Positions 1 through 6,553 are shown, numbered from the stretch's first letter. The stretch: 11,854 nt of DNA from DATGKK01 sp035294725 (GCA_035294725.1 DATGKK010000112.1:1-11854); one strand, 5' to 3'. Numbers and translations: made by a program. Notes: generated by a model not told the origin, from the sequence alone.

Positions 1-147
1 GCCCCCGGCCGAGGCGAGCACGACCATGGAGCGGCGCCACTTCACGATCGACTTGTCGGTCTTGCCCCCACCTCGGCGCACGATCCGCTGGAGCTGACGA
101 CCCTCCTCGTCGGTGAGGCGGCGCACCCGTAGTCGCTGTTGAGCCAT
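1..147 (-). CDS. IS630-family transposase, N-terminal part (runs off the left edge)
   Basis: The reverse strand from an ATG at 147 reads 49 codons to the window edge. The product is basic, contains LTDEEGRQLQRIVRRGGG and then a helix with SIVKWRRSMVVLASAGG. This resembles the start of actinobacterial IS630-type transposases, in which an N-terminal helix-turn-helix precedes a DDE (RNase H-like) catalytic domain. The catalytic part lies outside the window, so whether the element is intact cannot be judged. No Shine-Dalgarno sequence is obvious before the ATG. The element would end somewhere in the 76 bp between this start and the stop of dtd. The assignment comes from recalled family resemblance of the N-terminus only. 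A different helix-turn-helix protein is possible but less likely. Confidence 0.7.
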   Translation of the reverse strand, partial: MAQQRLRVRRLTDEEGRQLQRIVRRGGGKTDKSIVKWRRSMVVLASAGG

Positions 148-223
148 GTCAAAAGGGTGGCCGACCCTGCGGCTCAGGTGGTGGATACAGCCCCACCAAC
201 GATGGCGGTCAGGGCACTAGCCG
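148..223. other. Probable IS630 element end and junction with dtd
   Basis: This short non-coding stretch lies between the transposase start and the dtd stop, so the outer end of the insertion element should be here. It contains an imperfect inverted repeat, GGTGG at 179-183 against CCACC at 193-197. It also holds TA dinucleotides, the usual IS630 target. The second inverted repeat lies off the window, so the exact terminus cannot be fixed. Confidence 0.3.
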
Positions 224-664
224 TTAGGTCTCGACGACGAGCGTGACGGGGCCGTCGTTCGTGAGCTCGAGGCGCATGTGGGCGCCGAAGCGGCCGGTCG
301 ACACCGTCGCTCCCTCGCGGCGGAGGGCCTCCACGACCTGCTCGACGAGCGGCTCCGCCTCGGGTCCCGGGAGCGCGGCGACGAAGGAGGGGCGGCGACC
401 TCTCGCCGTGTCGCCGTACAGCGTGAACTGGCTGACCACGAGCAGGGGCGCGCCGAGCTCGGCGCAACTGCGGTTCATCCTCCCCTCCTCGTCGGCGAGG
501 ATCCGCAGGTGCCAGAGCTTGCGCGCAAGGGCCTCGGCCGACGAGACGGTGTCCCCGTAGGTCGCCGCGACGAGCACACAGAGGCCGACTCCCGAGATCT
601 CCCCCATGGCCTCGCCGCCGACGAGCACTCGGGCGCCGTCGACTCTCTGGACGACCGCCCTCAC
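224..664 (-). CDS. dtd: D-aminoacyl-tRNA deacylase (DTD)
   Basis: DTD hydrolyses D-aminoacyl-tRNAs (and glycyl-tRNA-Ala mischarges) in the cytoplasm, keeping D-amino acids out of translation. The 146-residue product is the normal family length. It begins with the typical (V/M)RAVVQRV strand and carries both signatures: SQFTL at residues 78-82 and NDGPVT at 136-141, the second containing the Gly-cisPro pair that reads chirality. I chose the GTG at 664. The frame is open further upstream, but family homology starts exactly here, G-rich sequence (GGGGCGGG) precedes it as a ribosome site, and a longer version would overlap the neighbouring gene. It lies 46 bp downstream of the flavoprotein gene on the same strand and may be co-transcribed with it. 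On its 3' side is the IS630 element, which leaves the DTD C-terminus intact. Confidence 0.95.
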   Translation of the reverse strand: MRAVVQRVDGARVLVGGEAMGEISGVGLCVLVAATYGDTVSSAEALARKLWHLRILADEEGRMNRSCAELGAPLLVVSQFTLYGDTARGRRPSFVAALPGPEAEPLVEQVVEALRREGATVSTGRFGAHMRLELTNDGPVTLVVET

Positions 665-710
665 CCCGCCCCTACCGGCCGGAGGGCCCCGTCCCGACCT
701 CGACCGAGGC

Positions 711-1382
711 TCATGCCGGCCTGACGCGCGGGCCCGAGCTGAGATAGGCCGGAGGGACGATAGCGCCGTCGAGGTTGGCTGCGGCCCGAGGCTCACCCCA
801 GACCGGTCTCACGGGCAGTACCCCCGCCCAGCACGGAGCCTCGAGGTCCTCCGGCTCGTCGATCGGATCGCCCGTGCGCACCTTGGCGCTCACGTTCGAG
901 AGCTCGACCTCGAGGACGGCGGTCTGGCGCAGCTCCTGCGCCGTCGGCCGCCGCGCGTCGCGGCTCCGCCCCGGCAGGATCTTCTCGACCAACGCCGCGA
1001 GCAGCTCATCCTTGCGCCGCTCGTCGCGAACCGGGATGGCGTCGCCGTGCACGACGACCGACCGGTAGTTGACCGAGTGGTTCGTCGTGGAGCGCGCCAG
1101 CACGAGCTCGTCGACGAGCGTCATCTCGACCGCGACCCGCAACGATCCGAGCCGGAGCGCCGTCCGAGCAAGGTGTGACCCGGTCGAGCCGTGGAGGTAG
1201 ACCGCCTCCCCCTCCCGCACCAGCAGCATCGGGAGGACGCCGGGCCTGCCGTCGTCGACGAAACCGACGTGGGCAAAGAGCCCCTCGTCGAGGATCGTGT
1301 GGACGACCTCACGCTCGTACCGGGCGCGCTCGGGGTGCCGAGACGGCTGGTTCTCCTCGGTCCGGGGATACTCGGCCGGCAT
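711..1382 (-). CDS. Pyridoxamine 5'-phosphate oxidase-like flavin-nucleotide-binding protein (COG3467 type)
   Basis: The 223-residue protein fits the Pyridox_ox_2/COG3467 split-barrel family (FMN binders related to PNPOx and NimA nitroimidazole reductases). Visible core elements are ILDEGLFAHVGFV with VLPM (residues 30-53), then the strands VYLHGSTGSHLAR (61-73) and NYRSVVVHGDAIPV (105-118). A C-terminal segment follows around SNVSAKVRTGDP (162-173). The substrate is unknown; family members reduce or bind diverse small molecules and few are true PNP oxidases. The ATG at 1382 has a good AGAGGA ribosome site. An in-frame TTG at 1439 lies inside the promoter and is rejected. The gene is divergent from a MocR regulator that probably binds PLP, an arrangement suggesting that regulator controls it. 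Confidence 0.88.
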   Translation of the reverse strand: MPAEYPRTEENQPSRHPERARYEREVVHTILDEGLFAHVGFVDDGRPGVLPMLLVREGEAVYLHGSTGSHLARTALRLGSLRVAVEMTLVDELVLARSTTNHSVNYRSVVVHGDAIPVRDERRKDELLAALVEKILPGRSRDARRPTAQELRQTAVLEVELSNVSAKVRTGDPIDEPEDLEAPCWAGVLPVRPVWGEPRAAANLDGAIVPPAYLSSGPRVRPA

Positions 1383-1462
1383 GTCGTTCCTCTCCCGCTC
1401 TGGCGTGGCAGCACTTCCAGGCATTTTGTAGTGGTACAATCATACTCTTGTAATGGCACAGT
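1383..1462. promoter_or_regulatory. Divergent promoter/operator region with two 15-bp direct repeats
   Basis: Box 1, TTGTAGTGGTACAAT (1426-1440), and box 2, TTGTAATGGCACAGT (1448-1462), share 12 of 15 positions and are offset by 22 bp, about two helical turns. Box 1 is also an inverted repeat (TTGTA-4-TACAA). Box 2 overlaps the first codons of the MocR gene. A plus-strand -10-like CATACT (1441-1446) sits 6 nt before the MocR ATG. A minus-strand TACAAA (1425-1430) could serve the flavoprotein gene. Paired boxes covering both promoters fit dimeric MocR binding and autoregulation; that reading is inference. Confidence 0.6.
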
Positions 1463-2859
1463 ATAGGATCAGCGGCAAAGGCTCGGCGGCGATCGCCGAG
1501 TCGATCGAGCAGGCGATCGGCTCGGGGACCCTCTCGCCGGGAGACCTCCTGCCCCCCATCCGCGAGCTCGCGGGCGAGCTCGGAGTGAGCCCCGGCACCG
1601 TTGCCGCCGCCTACGGCCTCACGAGACGGCGCGGCCTCACCGTCGCCGAGCGGCGGAGAGGCACTCGCGTCCGGGAGTGGCGGCTCGAGCACGCTCCTCG
1701 TGCCCGAGCCGTCCGAGGCCGCGGGGTCGCGGGCGGCGGCCACCCTGGCGCAGTCGACCTCGCCTCGGGCAATCCCGACCCGGCGCTCCTCCCGGACCTC
1801 CGACCCTTCCTCGCCCGCCTGGCCGACGCGGGTGCGGTCGAGACCTACCGGCCCGCCTCCTACGGCGCTCCTCCTCTCGACACGAGGCTCGGCGAGGTGG
1901 CTGCGAAACGTCTCGCCGCCGACGGCGTCCCGGCTGCCGCGCTCACCTGTACTGCTGGCGCGCTCGACGCCATCCACCGCGTGCTCACGACCTCGCTGCA
2001 GCCCGGCGACCGCGTGGCCGTCGAGGATCCCGGCTGGCCCTCCTTGCTGAGCGGCCTCGAACGATGGGGCCTTGTGCCGCTGCCGGTCCCGCTCGACGAC
2101 GAGGGGCCGGATCCGGAACGGCTCTGGGACGCTCTCGCAGGAGGAGCCCGAGCCGTCGTCATCACTCGCCAGGCGCAGAACCCGACCGGAGCCGCTCTTT
2201 CGCAGGCCCGCGCAACGGAGGTGGTCGGCGTGCTCGCCCGCTACCCCGGGGTGCTCCTCGTCGAGGACGACCACGGTGACGGCATCGCCGGGATCGCGGG
2301 ACGGCCTGGCCTGGTCTCACCCGGCTCCGTGGTCGCAGCACGTGCCGCGGAAGGGCGGTTCGCCTTCGTCCGGTCCGCCTCGAAGGCCTACAGCCCGGAC
2401 CTTCGGCTCGCCGTGCTCGCCGGAGACGCCGCCACCGTGGGGCGGGTCGAGGCAAGTGTCGTCACGACCTCGGGGTGGGTGAGCCACCTGCTCCAGCAGC
2501 TCGTCGCCGCGCTGTGGAGCGACGACTGCGTCTCGAGGACCGTGGCCGACGCGGAGTCTGCGTACCGCCGGCGGCGCAGCGCCCTGCTCGCCGCACTCGA
2601 GGAAGCGGGGGTTGGCGCGCACGGCGTGAGTGGGCTCAACGTCTGGGTTCCACTGCCCGAGGGAGCAGTCGCTGACGAGGCCTCCTGCGTCGCCGCTCTG
2701 CTGGCCGAAGGCTGGGAGGTGAGCGGCGGAGCGGCCTTCCGGCTTGCGAGCCCGCCCGCCCTGCGGATCACGGCGGCGTCGCTCCCGGTCGAGAGCGCGA
2801 CCGACGTCGCGAGGGCCGTCGCCGCCGCGATCGCGGGCACGGGCCGGGCCACCTACTGA
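1453..2859 (+). CDS. MocR-subfamily (GntR winged helix plus aminotransferase-like) transcriptional regulator
   Basis: The 468-residue protein has the MocR build. Residues 1-75 form a GntR winged helix (LPPIRELAGELGVSPGTVAAAY, then the wing near GTRV). From about residue 100 to the end it is a fold-type I PLP aminotransferase-like domain. PLP-pocket landmarks are present: NPTG at 243-246, EDDH at 271-274 (usually EDDY), the Schiff-base lysine K311 in SASKAYSP, and a carboxylate-binding arginine at R438. Characterised relatives (PdxR, PtsJ, GabR, TauR) use PLP as effector and control vitamin B6 or amine metabolism. The neighbouring PNPOx-like gene makes a B6- or flavin-linked role plausible but unproven. 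No Shine-Dalgarno precedes the ATG at 1453, so a leaderless message is likely. The EDDH variant and the intact lysine suggest cofactor binding is retained. Confidence 0.9.
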   Translation: MAQYRISGKGSAAIAESIEQAIGSGTLSPGDLLPPIRELAGELGVSPGTVAAAYGLTRRRGLTVAERRRGTRVREWRLEHAPRARAVRGRGVAGGGHPGAVDLASGNPDPALLPDLRPFLARLADAGAVETYRPASYGAPPLDTRLGEVAAKRLAADGVPAAALTCTAGALDAIHRVLTTSLQPGDRVAVEDPGWPSLLSGLERWGLVPLPVPLDDEGPDPERLWDALAGGARAVVITRQAQNPTGAALSQARATEVVGVLARYPGVLLVEDDHGDGIAGIAGRPGLVSPGSVVAARAAEGRFAFVRSASKAYSPDLRLAVLAGDAATVGRVEASVVTTSGWVSHLLQQLVAALWSDDCVSRTVADAESAYRRRRSALLAALEEAGVGAHGVSGLNVWVPLPEGAVADEASCVAALLAEGWEVSGGAAFRLASPPALRITAASLPVESATDVARAVAAAIAGTGRATY

Positions 2860-2867
2860 CCGGGCCA

Positions 2868-2882
2868 GGCTCGGCCCGAGCC
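2868..2882. terminator. Hairpin between convergent genes (candidate bidirectional terminator)
   Basis: GGCTCG-GCC-CGAGCC forms a perfect 6-bp stem with a 3-nt loop. It lies in the 31-bp gap between the ends of the MocR gene (plus) and the YbjQ operon (minus). No U-tract follows on either strand, so it may act without one, as often suggested for GC-rich actinobacteria. Confidence 0.45.
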
Positions 2883-2890
2883 ACGTGGAG

Positions 2891-3382
2891 TCAGGCCCCG
2901 AGGAGCTTCTCCAGTGCCTCGCGAGCGCTCGCGCTCTCCGCGGCCGCGGCGGCGAGATAGGCGGCGAGCTGGCGAACCCATTCGGCGACCGGGATCTCGC
3001 GGCGCGCGATCGTGACGCCCCGCACCTGCTGGACGACCGCCGCCACGAGGCGGCCATGGGTCGAGGTGAGCTCGAAGACCGCGTCGCCGAGGCGGAGGCG
3101 GATGGCCGACGCCTTCCCCGGCCGACCAGCCACCCGGTCGCCGAGCGAGCGCTCGAAATCGACCTCGACCATGCCGGCCGGCAGCAGATCACCGAGCGTG
3201 GACGAGAGGACGCGGTGGTACTGATCGAGATCGGCAGTGTCCGCTCGCAACGCGGCGGCGACGTTCTCGACGATCTGGCTCTCGCCCCCGCTCTCGTCCG
3301 GGAGGGAACCTGGAGCCGAACCCGTCTGGCTCGGCTCACCGCCCGGCTCGGCGGGCAGGTGGTCGTCCGACCCTTCGCTCAC
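2891..3382 (-). CDS. Unrecognised protein, third gene of the YbjQ operon
   Basis: I cannot name this 163-residue protein. The first ~35 residues are acidic and rich in Gly, Pro and Ser, so probably disordered. The middle (about 55-140) looks folded, with alternating strand/helix patterning around VEVDFERSLGDRV, IRLRLGDAVFELTS and VRGVTIARREIPVAEWV. The C-terminus is an alanine-rich helix ending EALEKLLGA. No signal peptide or membrane segment is visible. The GTG at 3382 overlaps the upstream stop (GTGA), so translation is probably coupled to the preceding YbjQ gene. The frame is open further upstream but only as a shadow of that gene. My recollection is that similar proteins accompany YbjQ-type genes in actinobacteria, which suggests a shared complex or pathway, but I cannot confirm it. 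Confidence 0.75.
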   Translation of the reverse strand: MSEGSDDHLPAEPGGEPSQTGSAPGSLPDESGGESQIVENVAAALRADTADLDQYHRVLSSTLGDLLPAGMVEVDFERSLGDRVAGRPGKASAIRLRLGDAVFELTSTHGRLVAAVVQQVRGVTIARREIPVAEWVRQLAAYLAAAAAESASAREALEKLLGA

Positions 3383-4194
3383 TTGTCCGTGAGTGGGAGC
3401 ACGAGCTGCGGCTTCGCGATCACGTGATCGGCCCGGAGCGGCCGCACGGCCGTCCCGATGGCAAAGAACTCGGTCGTGTGCCCGCCCCACCGGTGAGGGA
3501 GCGAGAGGAGCTGCACCCCGACGATGCCCTCCGCCTTCAGCTGCTCGGCTTCTGCCTGCATCCGGCTCATGGCGAGCTCGCGCGCGTCGTAGAGGGCCTC
3601 GGTGAACTGCGGTATCTCGACGTTGCGCCCGACGTTGCCGAGCGCACGGAAGGCGCCCTGGTGAGCGATGTGGTAGACGCAGCTCCCCATCACCATGCCG
3701 AGTGGGGCGTAGCCGGCCTGCACGAGGGTCCAGAAGTCCTGCCCCGACAGGTCGGAGGTGAAAGGCTGGCCCTGGTTGTTGCGCCACTGCCCCTCGCCCT
3801 CGGCCTTGACGGCGGTGCCGACCGCGATGAACTCGGCGAGGTCGTTGCCGAACTCCTTGAACTCGATCTCGAGGCGCACGCCGACGATGCCGTCGGCACC
3901 GAGGGTGTTCGCCTCGGCCTCCATTCGCGTCATGGCGAGCTCGCGGGCCTGGTACATCGCCTGCGAGAGCGTCGTCATCTCCATGTTCTGGCTCCACCGG
4001 CCGACCTGGAGCCCGACGTGGTAGATGCTCGAGCCGAGCACGAGACCGAGGGGCCGGAACCCGGCCTCCCGGACGAGCAGGAACTCGTTCACGCTCAGAT
4101 CGGAGGTGAACAGCGCCGTCGCCTGCCCTGGGCGCATCTCGGCGAGCCGCCGCATCGCGTCCTCGGGGATGCCGAGGTTCTGGGTGTCGGTCAT
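3379..4194 (-). CDS. Tandem YbjQ-like (heavy-metal-binding domain family) protein
   Basis: The 271-residue protein contains two copies of one module. Module 1 opens FTSDLSVNEFLLVREAGF (residues 29-46) and continues to AVGTAVK. Module 2 opens FTSDLSGQDFWTLVQAGY (145-162) and ends AIGTAVR, an offset of about 116 residues. Each has the YbjQ/UPF0145 signature ARELAM.RM..EA followed by GIVGV. E. coli YbjQ is a single module of roughly 107 residues and forms pentamers; the family name 'heavy-metal-binding' is weakly supported biochemically and its function is unknown. No signal peptide or membrane helix is visible, so the protein is probably cytosolic. Its ATG overlaps the stop of the upstream gene (ATGA) and its stop overlaps the next GTG, so the three genes form a coupled operon. 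Confidence 0.88.
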   Translation of the reverse strand: MTDTQNLGIPEDAMRRLAEMRPGQATALFTSDLSVNEFLLVREAGFRPLGLVLGSSIYHVGLQVGRWSQNMEMTTLSQAMYQARELAMTRMEAEANTLGADGIVGVRLEIEFKEFGNDLAEFIAVGTAVKAEGEGQWRNNQGQPFTSDLSGQDFWTLVQAGYAPLGMVMGSCVYHIAHQGAFRALGNVGRNVEIPQFTEALYDARELAMSRMQAEAEQLKAEGIVGVQLLSLPHRWGGHTTEFFAIGTAVRPLRADHVIAKPQLVLPLTDK

Positions 4195-5132
4195 CTGCTG
4201 CTCCTCCTCGGAGAGTCGAGCGAAAGGGTGAGGAGGCTTCGAGTGGGCGCCTCGCTGCCCGTGTGGAACCGCGCGATGGCGGTGCCGATCATCGACGCCA
4301 GAGCCACGTGGTCCCGGTGGTTCTCGCCCACCTCACGCTCCCAGACGTCAAGGTGCATGGACGACGAGATGGAGCCGTCCGCGCCGTACGCGGCCGTGCG
4401 CTGCTGGAACTGGCGCCGCGCATCGGCGCGCACGTGGTGGACGAGCTCGCTGTAGCCGGAGACCTCGGTGTTGCCCGCCATCACGGACGCCTGCTGGCGC
4501 GTTGCCCAGTCGTCGTGGCGGATGGCGATCGAGAGGCCGACGGCGATCCCCACCGGCGCCCACCCGCCGTGGAGGAGCTTTGCGACGTCCTGGCCCGGAA
4601 GGGTCGTCGAGAAGATGCTGCGCGGCCGGACCGAGCCGTGGGCCCGGACCGCCGTGCCGTAGGCGAGGAACTCCCGATTGTCCTCGCCGAGGTTGCGCAC
4701 GGAGAGGTCCACTCCGACGACCCCGTCGCCGCCGAGAGCCCGGCACTCGGTGAGCATGCGGAGCATGGCCGTGTCGTAACCGGCATACAGCGCGTCGGTG
4801 TAGGCGGCAAAGCCGGCGTAGCCCGCCCCGCCCCCGCTCGTCACGGTCGCCGGCGCCCTCATCGGGTACTGGTTCCCGTAGCCGCCGAGGATGCCGAACC
4901 CGCCTTGTTGCCCGTAGCCGGTGGGGTAGTACCCGCACCCGCCCCAGCCCTGCCAGCCGATGTGCTCCACGATGCAGCCCATCACCTCGCCGACGACATG
5001 GAAGCCGCACCCCTCGAGACCTGCCTGCCCCGCGATCGCGAGAAGGCTGCTCGCCGGGGCGCCCTCGTGCCGGGCGCGCTCCATGCGGGCTTCGGCGGCG
5101 GGCGGGAGGCCCTGTCCGTTCCAGTCGGTCAT
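4191..5132 (-). CDS. Tandem YbjQ-like protein with Gly/Tyr-rich insert, first gene of the operon
   Basis: The 313-residue protein holds two divergent YbjQ modules. Module 1 (about 35-163) includes GCGFHVVGEVMGCIVEHIG (41-59), a Gly/Tyr/Gln-rich loop (about 64-90) and GGDGVVGVDLSVRNLG (134-149). Module 2 (about 172-288) starts FSTTLPGQDVAKLLHGGW, but its usual GxxVVGV core is altered to GADGSISSSMHLDV. Cys42, His45, Cys53, His57 and Cys66 cluster in module 1 and could be metal ligands, which is speculation. The ATG at 5132 begins a product that aligns with its own downstream paralogue. It lies only 48 bp from the divergent nitroreductase start. The minus strand has a weak -10-like TAGCGT at 5150-5145. 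The last four bases overlap the next gene's ATG. Confidence 0.85.
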   Translation of the reverse strand: MTDWNGQGLPPAAEARMERARHEGAPASSLLAIAGQAGLEGCGFHVVGEVMGCIVEHIGWQGWGGCGYYPTGYGQQGGFGILGGYGNQYPMRAPATVTSGGGAGYAGFAAYTDALYAGYDTAMLRMLTECRALGGDGVVGVDLSVRNLGEDNREFLAYGTAVRAHGSVRPRSIFSTTLPGQDVAKLLHGGWAPVGIAVGLSIAIRHDDWATRQQASVMAGNTEVSGYSELVHHVRADARRQFQQRTAAYGADGSISSSMHLDVWEREVGENHRDHVALASMIGTAIARFHTGSEAPTRSLLTLSLDSPRRSSR

Positions 5133-5168
5133 AGCGCCGCAGGGACGCTAGCACCGCCTTCGCGTCGG

Positions 5169-5174
5169 TACCCT
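5169..5174 (+). promoter_or_regulatory. Candidate -10 box for a leaderless nitroreductase mRNA
   Basis: TACCCT (TAnnnT pattern) ends 6 nt before the ATG at 5181, and no Shine-Dalgarno is present. The geometry puts the transcription start on the A of the start codon. Support is the spacing pattern shared with other genes here, not a strong -35. Confidence 0.4.
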
Positions 5175-5180
5175 GCGGCC

Positions 5181-5858
5181 ATGGAGCTCAGCACTGCCAT
5201 GCGCACGACGGCTGCCGTCCGCTCGTTCACGAGCGAGCCGATCGGGGACGAGGTGGTGCGCGAGCTGCTCGAGGAGGCCCGCTTCGCCCCGAGCGGAGGC
5301 AACCGCCAGCCGTGGCGCGTGGTCGTCGTGCGCGACCGCGAGCTCCGCCGGCGGCTGCAGGCGCTCTACCAGTTGAGCTGGCGGGAGTACGTCGCCCACG
5401 TCGCGGCGGGGCTCGTGCCCTTCGCCCCGGGTGAGGACGGGCGATGGACCGGGCCGGCCGTCGACCTCGAGGCCGCGCGGGCCACACCCGTGCAGGACGA
5501 CCTCGGCGACCACCTGGCCGAGACACCCGTGCTGCTCGTAGTGCTCGCCCACCTGCCGTCGCTCGCCGTCACCGACAACGGGCTCGACCGCCAGAGCATC
5601 GTCGGCGGCGCCTCGGTGTACCCGTTCGTGCAGAACCTCCTCCTTGCGGCTCGGGCAAGGGGTCTCGGTGGCGTCATGACGACGGTGCTCTGCCGGCAGG
5701 AGCCGGCCGTGAAGGCCCTCCTCGGCGTCCCACCTCCCCTTGCTCTCGCCGGCCTCGTCCTCCTTGGTCACCCCGAGCGGCAGGTACGCCGGCTCCGGCG
5801 CCGGCAGGTGGACGAGTTCTGCTTCGTGGACTCGGTGGGTGGCCCGCCCCTCGGGTGA
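5181..5858 (+). CDS. Nitroreductase-family FMN oxidoreductase
   Basis: The 225-residue protein belongs to the nitroreductase fold. It starts with the canonical helix and R14-S15 phosphate contacts (TTAAVRSFTSEPI) and has the isoalloxazine-binding motif PSGGNRQPW at 37-45. A long central part (about 70-120) is followed by GGASVYPFVQNLLLAARARGLGG, the usual conserved helix, and VLLGHPERQ near the C-terminus. Such enzymes use FMN and NAD(P)H or F420H2 to reduce nitroaromatics, quinones or enones; the natural substrate is unknown. The ATG at 5181 is chosen because homology begins immediately after it. The open frame extends about 300 codons further upstream, but only antisense to the YbjQ gene. 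No partner gene lies downstream. Confidence 0.9.
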   Translation: MELSTAMRTTAAVRSFTSEPIGDEVVRELLEEARFAPSGGNRQPWRVVVVRDRELRRRLQALYQLSWREYVAHVAAGLVPFAPGEDGRWTGPAVDLEAARATPVQDDLGDHLAETPVLLVVLAHLPSLAVTDNGLDRQSIVGGASVYPFVQNLLLAARARGLGGVMTTVLCRQEPAVKALLGVPPPLALAGLVLLGHPERQVRRLRRRQVDEFCFVDSVGGPPLG

Positions 5859-5897
5859 CTGCCCGGGATCTCCGGCTCAAGGGCGATCGCGGTGAGT

Positions 5898-5949
5898 GGG
5901 TGCGGCCCGATACCGCCCTCGGCGACGGGCGACGCGGCCAGTGGCACCC
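5898..5949 (+). terminator. Nested inverted repeat after the nitroreductase gene
   Basis: Three nested arms pair in order: GGGTGC (5898-5903) with GCACCC (5944-5949), GGCC (5904-5907) with GGCC (5936-5939), and CGCCC (5914-5918) with GGGCG (5927-5931). That is about 15 bp with internal loops, 40 bp past the stop. It may terminate the nitroreductase transcript or be an outlying domain of the RNA element that follows. There is no U-tract. Confidence 0.4.
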
Positions 5950-6009
5950 GCCGACTGTGGACCAGCTGGGGATGATCAGGGGAAAGCGACGAATTCCTGT
6001 CGATAAGTA

Positions 6010-6480
6010 GCGAATATCCCCCGAAGCTGTTGACCCTGCGGAGGCGGAGGAGCAGGATGCCCCTCACCAAGGCAGGTGGTGCTGAGCGGCGCCGACAACG
6101 GGGGAACCGAGAGGTGAGCCCGGCGGAGGTGACGCAGCGAACGGAGGGATGGGAACCCGCAAGGGAGACCTGAGAGCCGGGAGCGAGGCACCTGGAGAGA
6201 AGGCCGAACGAAAGGGAGGCTGGAGATCCGGGAGCCCGCCGAAGGTAGGAAGGCAGCCGCAAGGCGGCCGGAGGACCCGAGGTGGCGAACGGTGAAAGGA
6301 GCGTCCGCAAGGGCGATCCTGAAGCCAGGAGCAGGGCACCGACTGTGCCGAGGACGGTGATGAGGCTCCACGCCGTTGCCGGTCCCCCCAGGGCCGGTGC
6401 GGGACGTAGTGATCCGGTGCCGCAAGGCGCCGAGGAGCGACGTTGAGCGGGTCGGTAGCCGCGAGGCACCGGTCCGCAGC
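6010..6480 (+). ncRNA. Large structured non-coding RNA candidate (HEARO/omega-RNA-like hypothesis)
   Basis: This stretch has no credible gene, is strongly purine-rich (about 72% in 6181-6300 by hand count) and folds repeatedly on the plus strand. One domain is closed by UCCCCC (6017-6022) with GGGGGA (6100-6105), plus GUUG (6029-6032) with CAAC (6096-6099). It encloses a CCUGC/GCAGG hairpin (6035-6056). A second domain is closed by AGGUG/CACCU (6112-6116, 6189-6193) and CCCGGC/GCCGGG (6119-6124, 6176-6181). Five hairpins carry GNRA loops: GCAA at 6159, 6259, 6307 and 6422, and GCGA at 6461. The last two have stems of 7 and 11 bp (6415-6432; 6449-6475). More hairpins lie at 6335-6349 and 6379-6397. 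GNRA loops on this strand only fix the orientation. Size and style suggest HEARO/omega-RNA, but no iscB or other nuclease gene is present. An ORF-less intron remnant or an undescribed RNA are alternatives. The structure claim is firm; the class is tentative and the ends are approximate. Confidence 0.7.
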
Positions 6481-6505
6481 GTGGGGATCGACTCGCCTTG
6501 GTTGT

Positions 6506-6553
6506 GGCCCCGGGGAGTACGGGAGGCATCCGCCGACCGGCTACCCGGGGCCC
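6506..6553 (+). terminator. Long-arm GC hairpin closing the RNA-rich region
   Basis: GGCCCCGGG (6506-6514) pairs perfectly with CCCGGGGCC (6545-6553), 9 bp enclosing 30 nt. It lies between the structured RNA and the thiolase promoter, so it could terminate the RNA transcript or form its last domain. No U-tract follows. Confidence 0.4.

Noticed and set aside
665..796. 44-codon N-terminal extension of DTD
   Set aside because: DTD proteins begin with (M)RAVVQRV, and the extension would overlap the neighbouring gene. It has no family resemblance.
1309..2274. 321-codon open frame on the minus strand
   Set aside because: It is antisense to the MocR gene and overlaps the start of the flavoprotein gene and the divergent promoter. 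It has no recognisable domain.
4263..5180. Upstream extension of the nitroreductase frame by about 300 codons
   Set aside because: The extension is antisense to the YbjQ gene, and nitroreductase homology begins exactly at the ATG at 5181.
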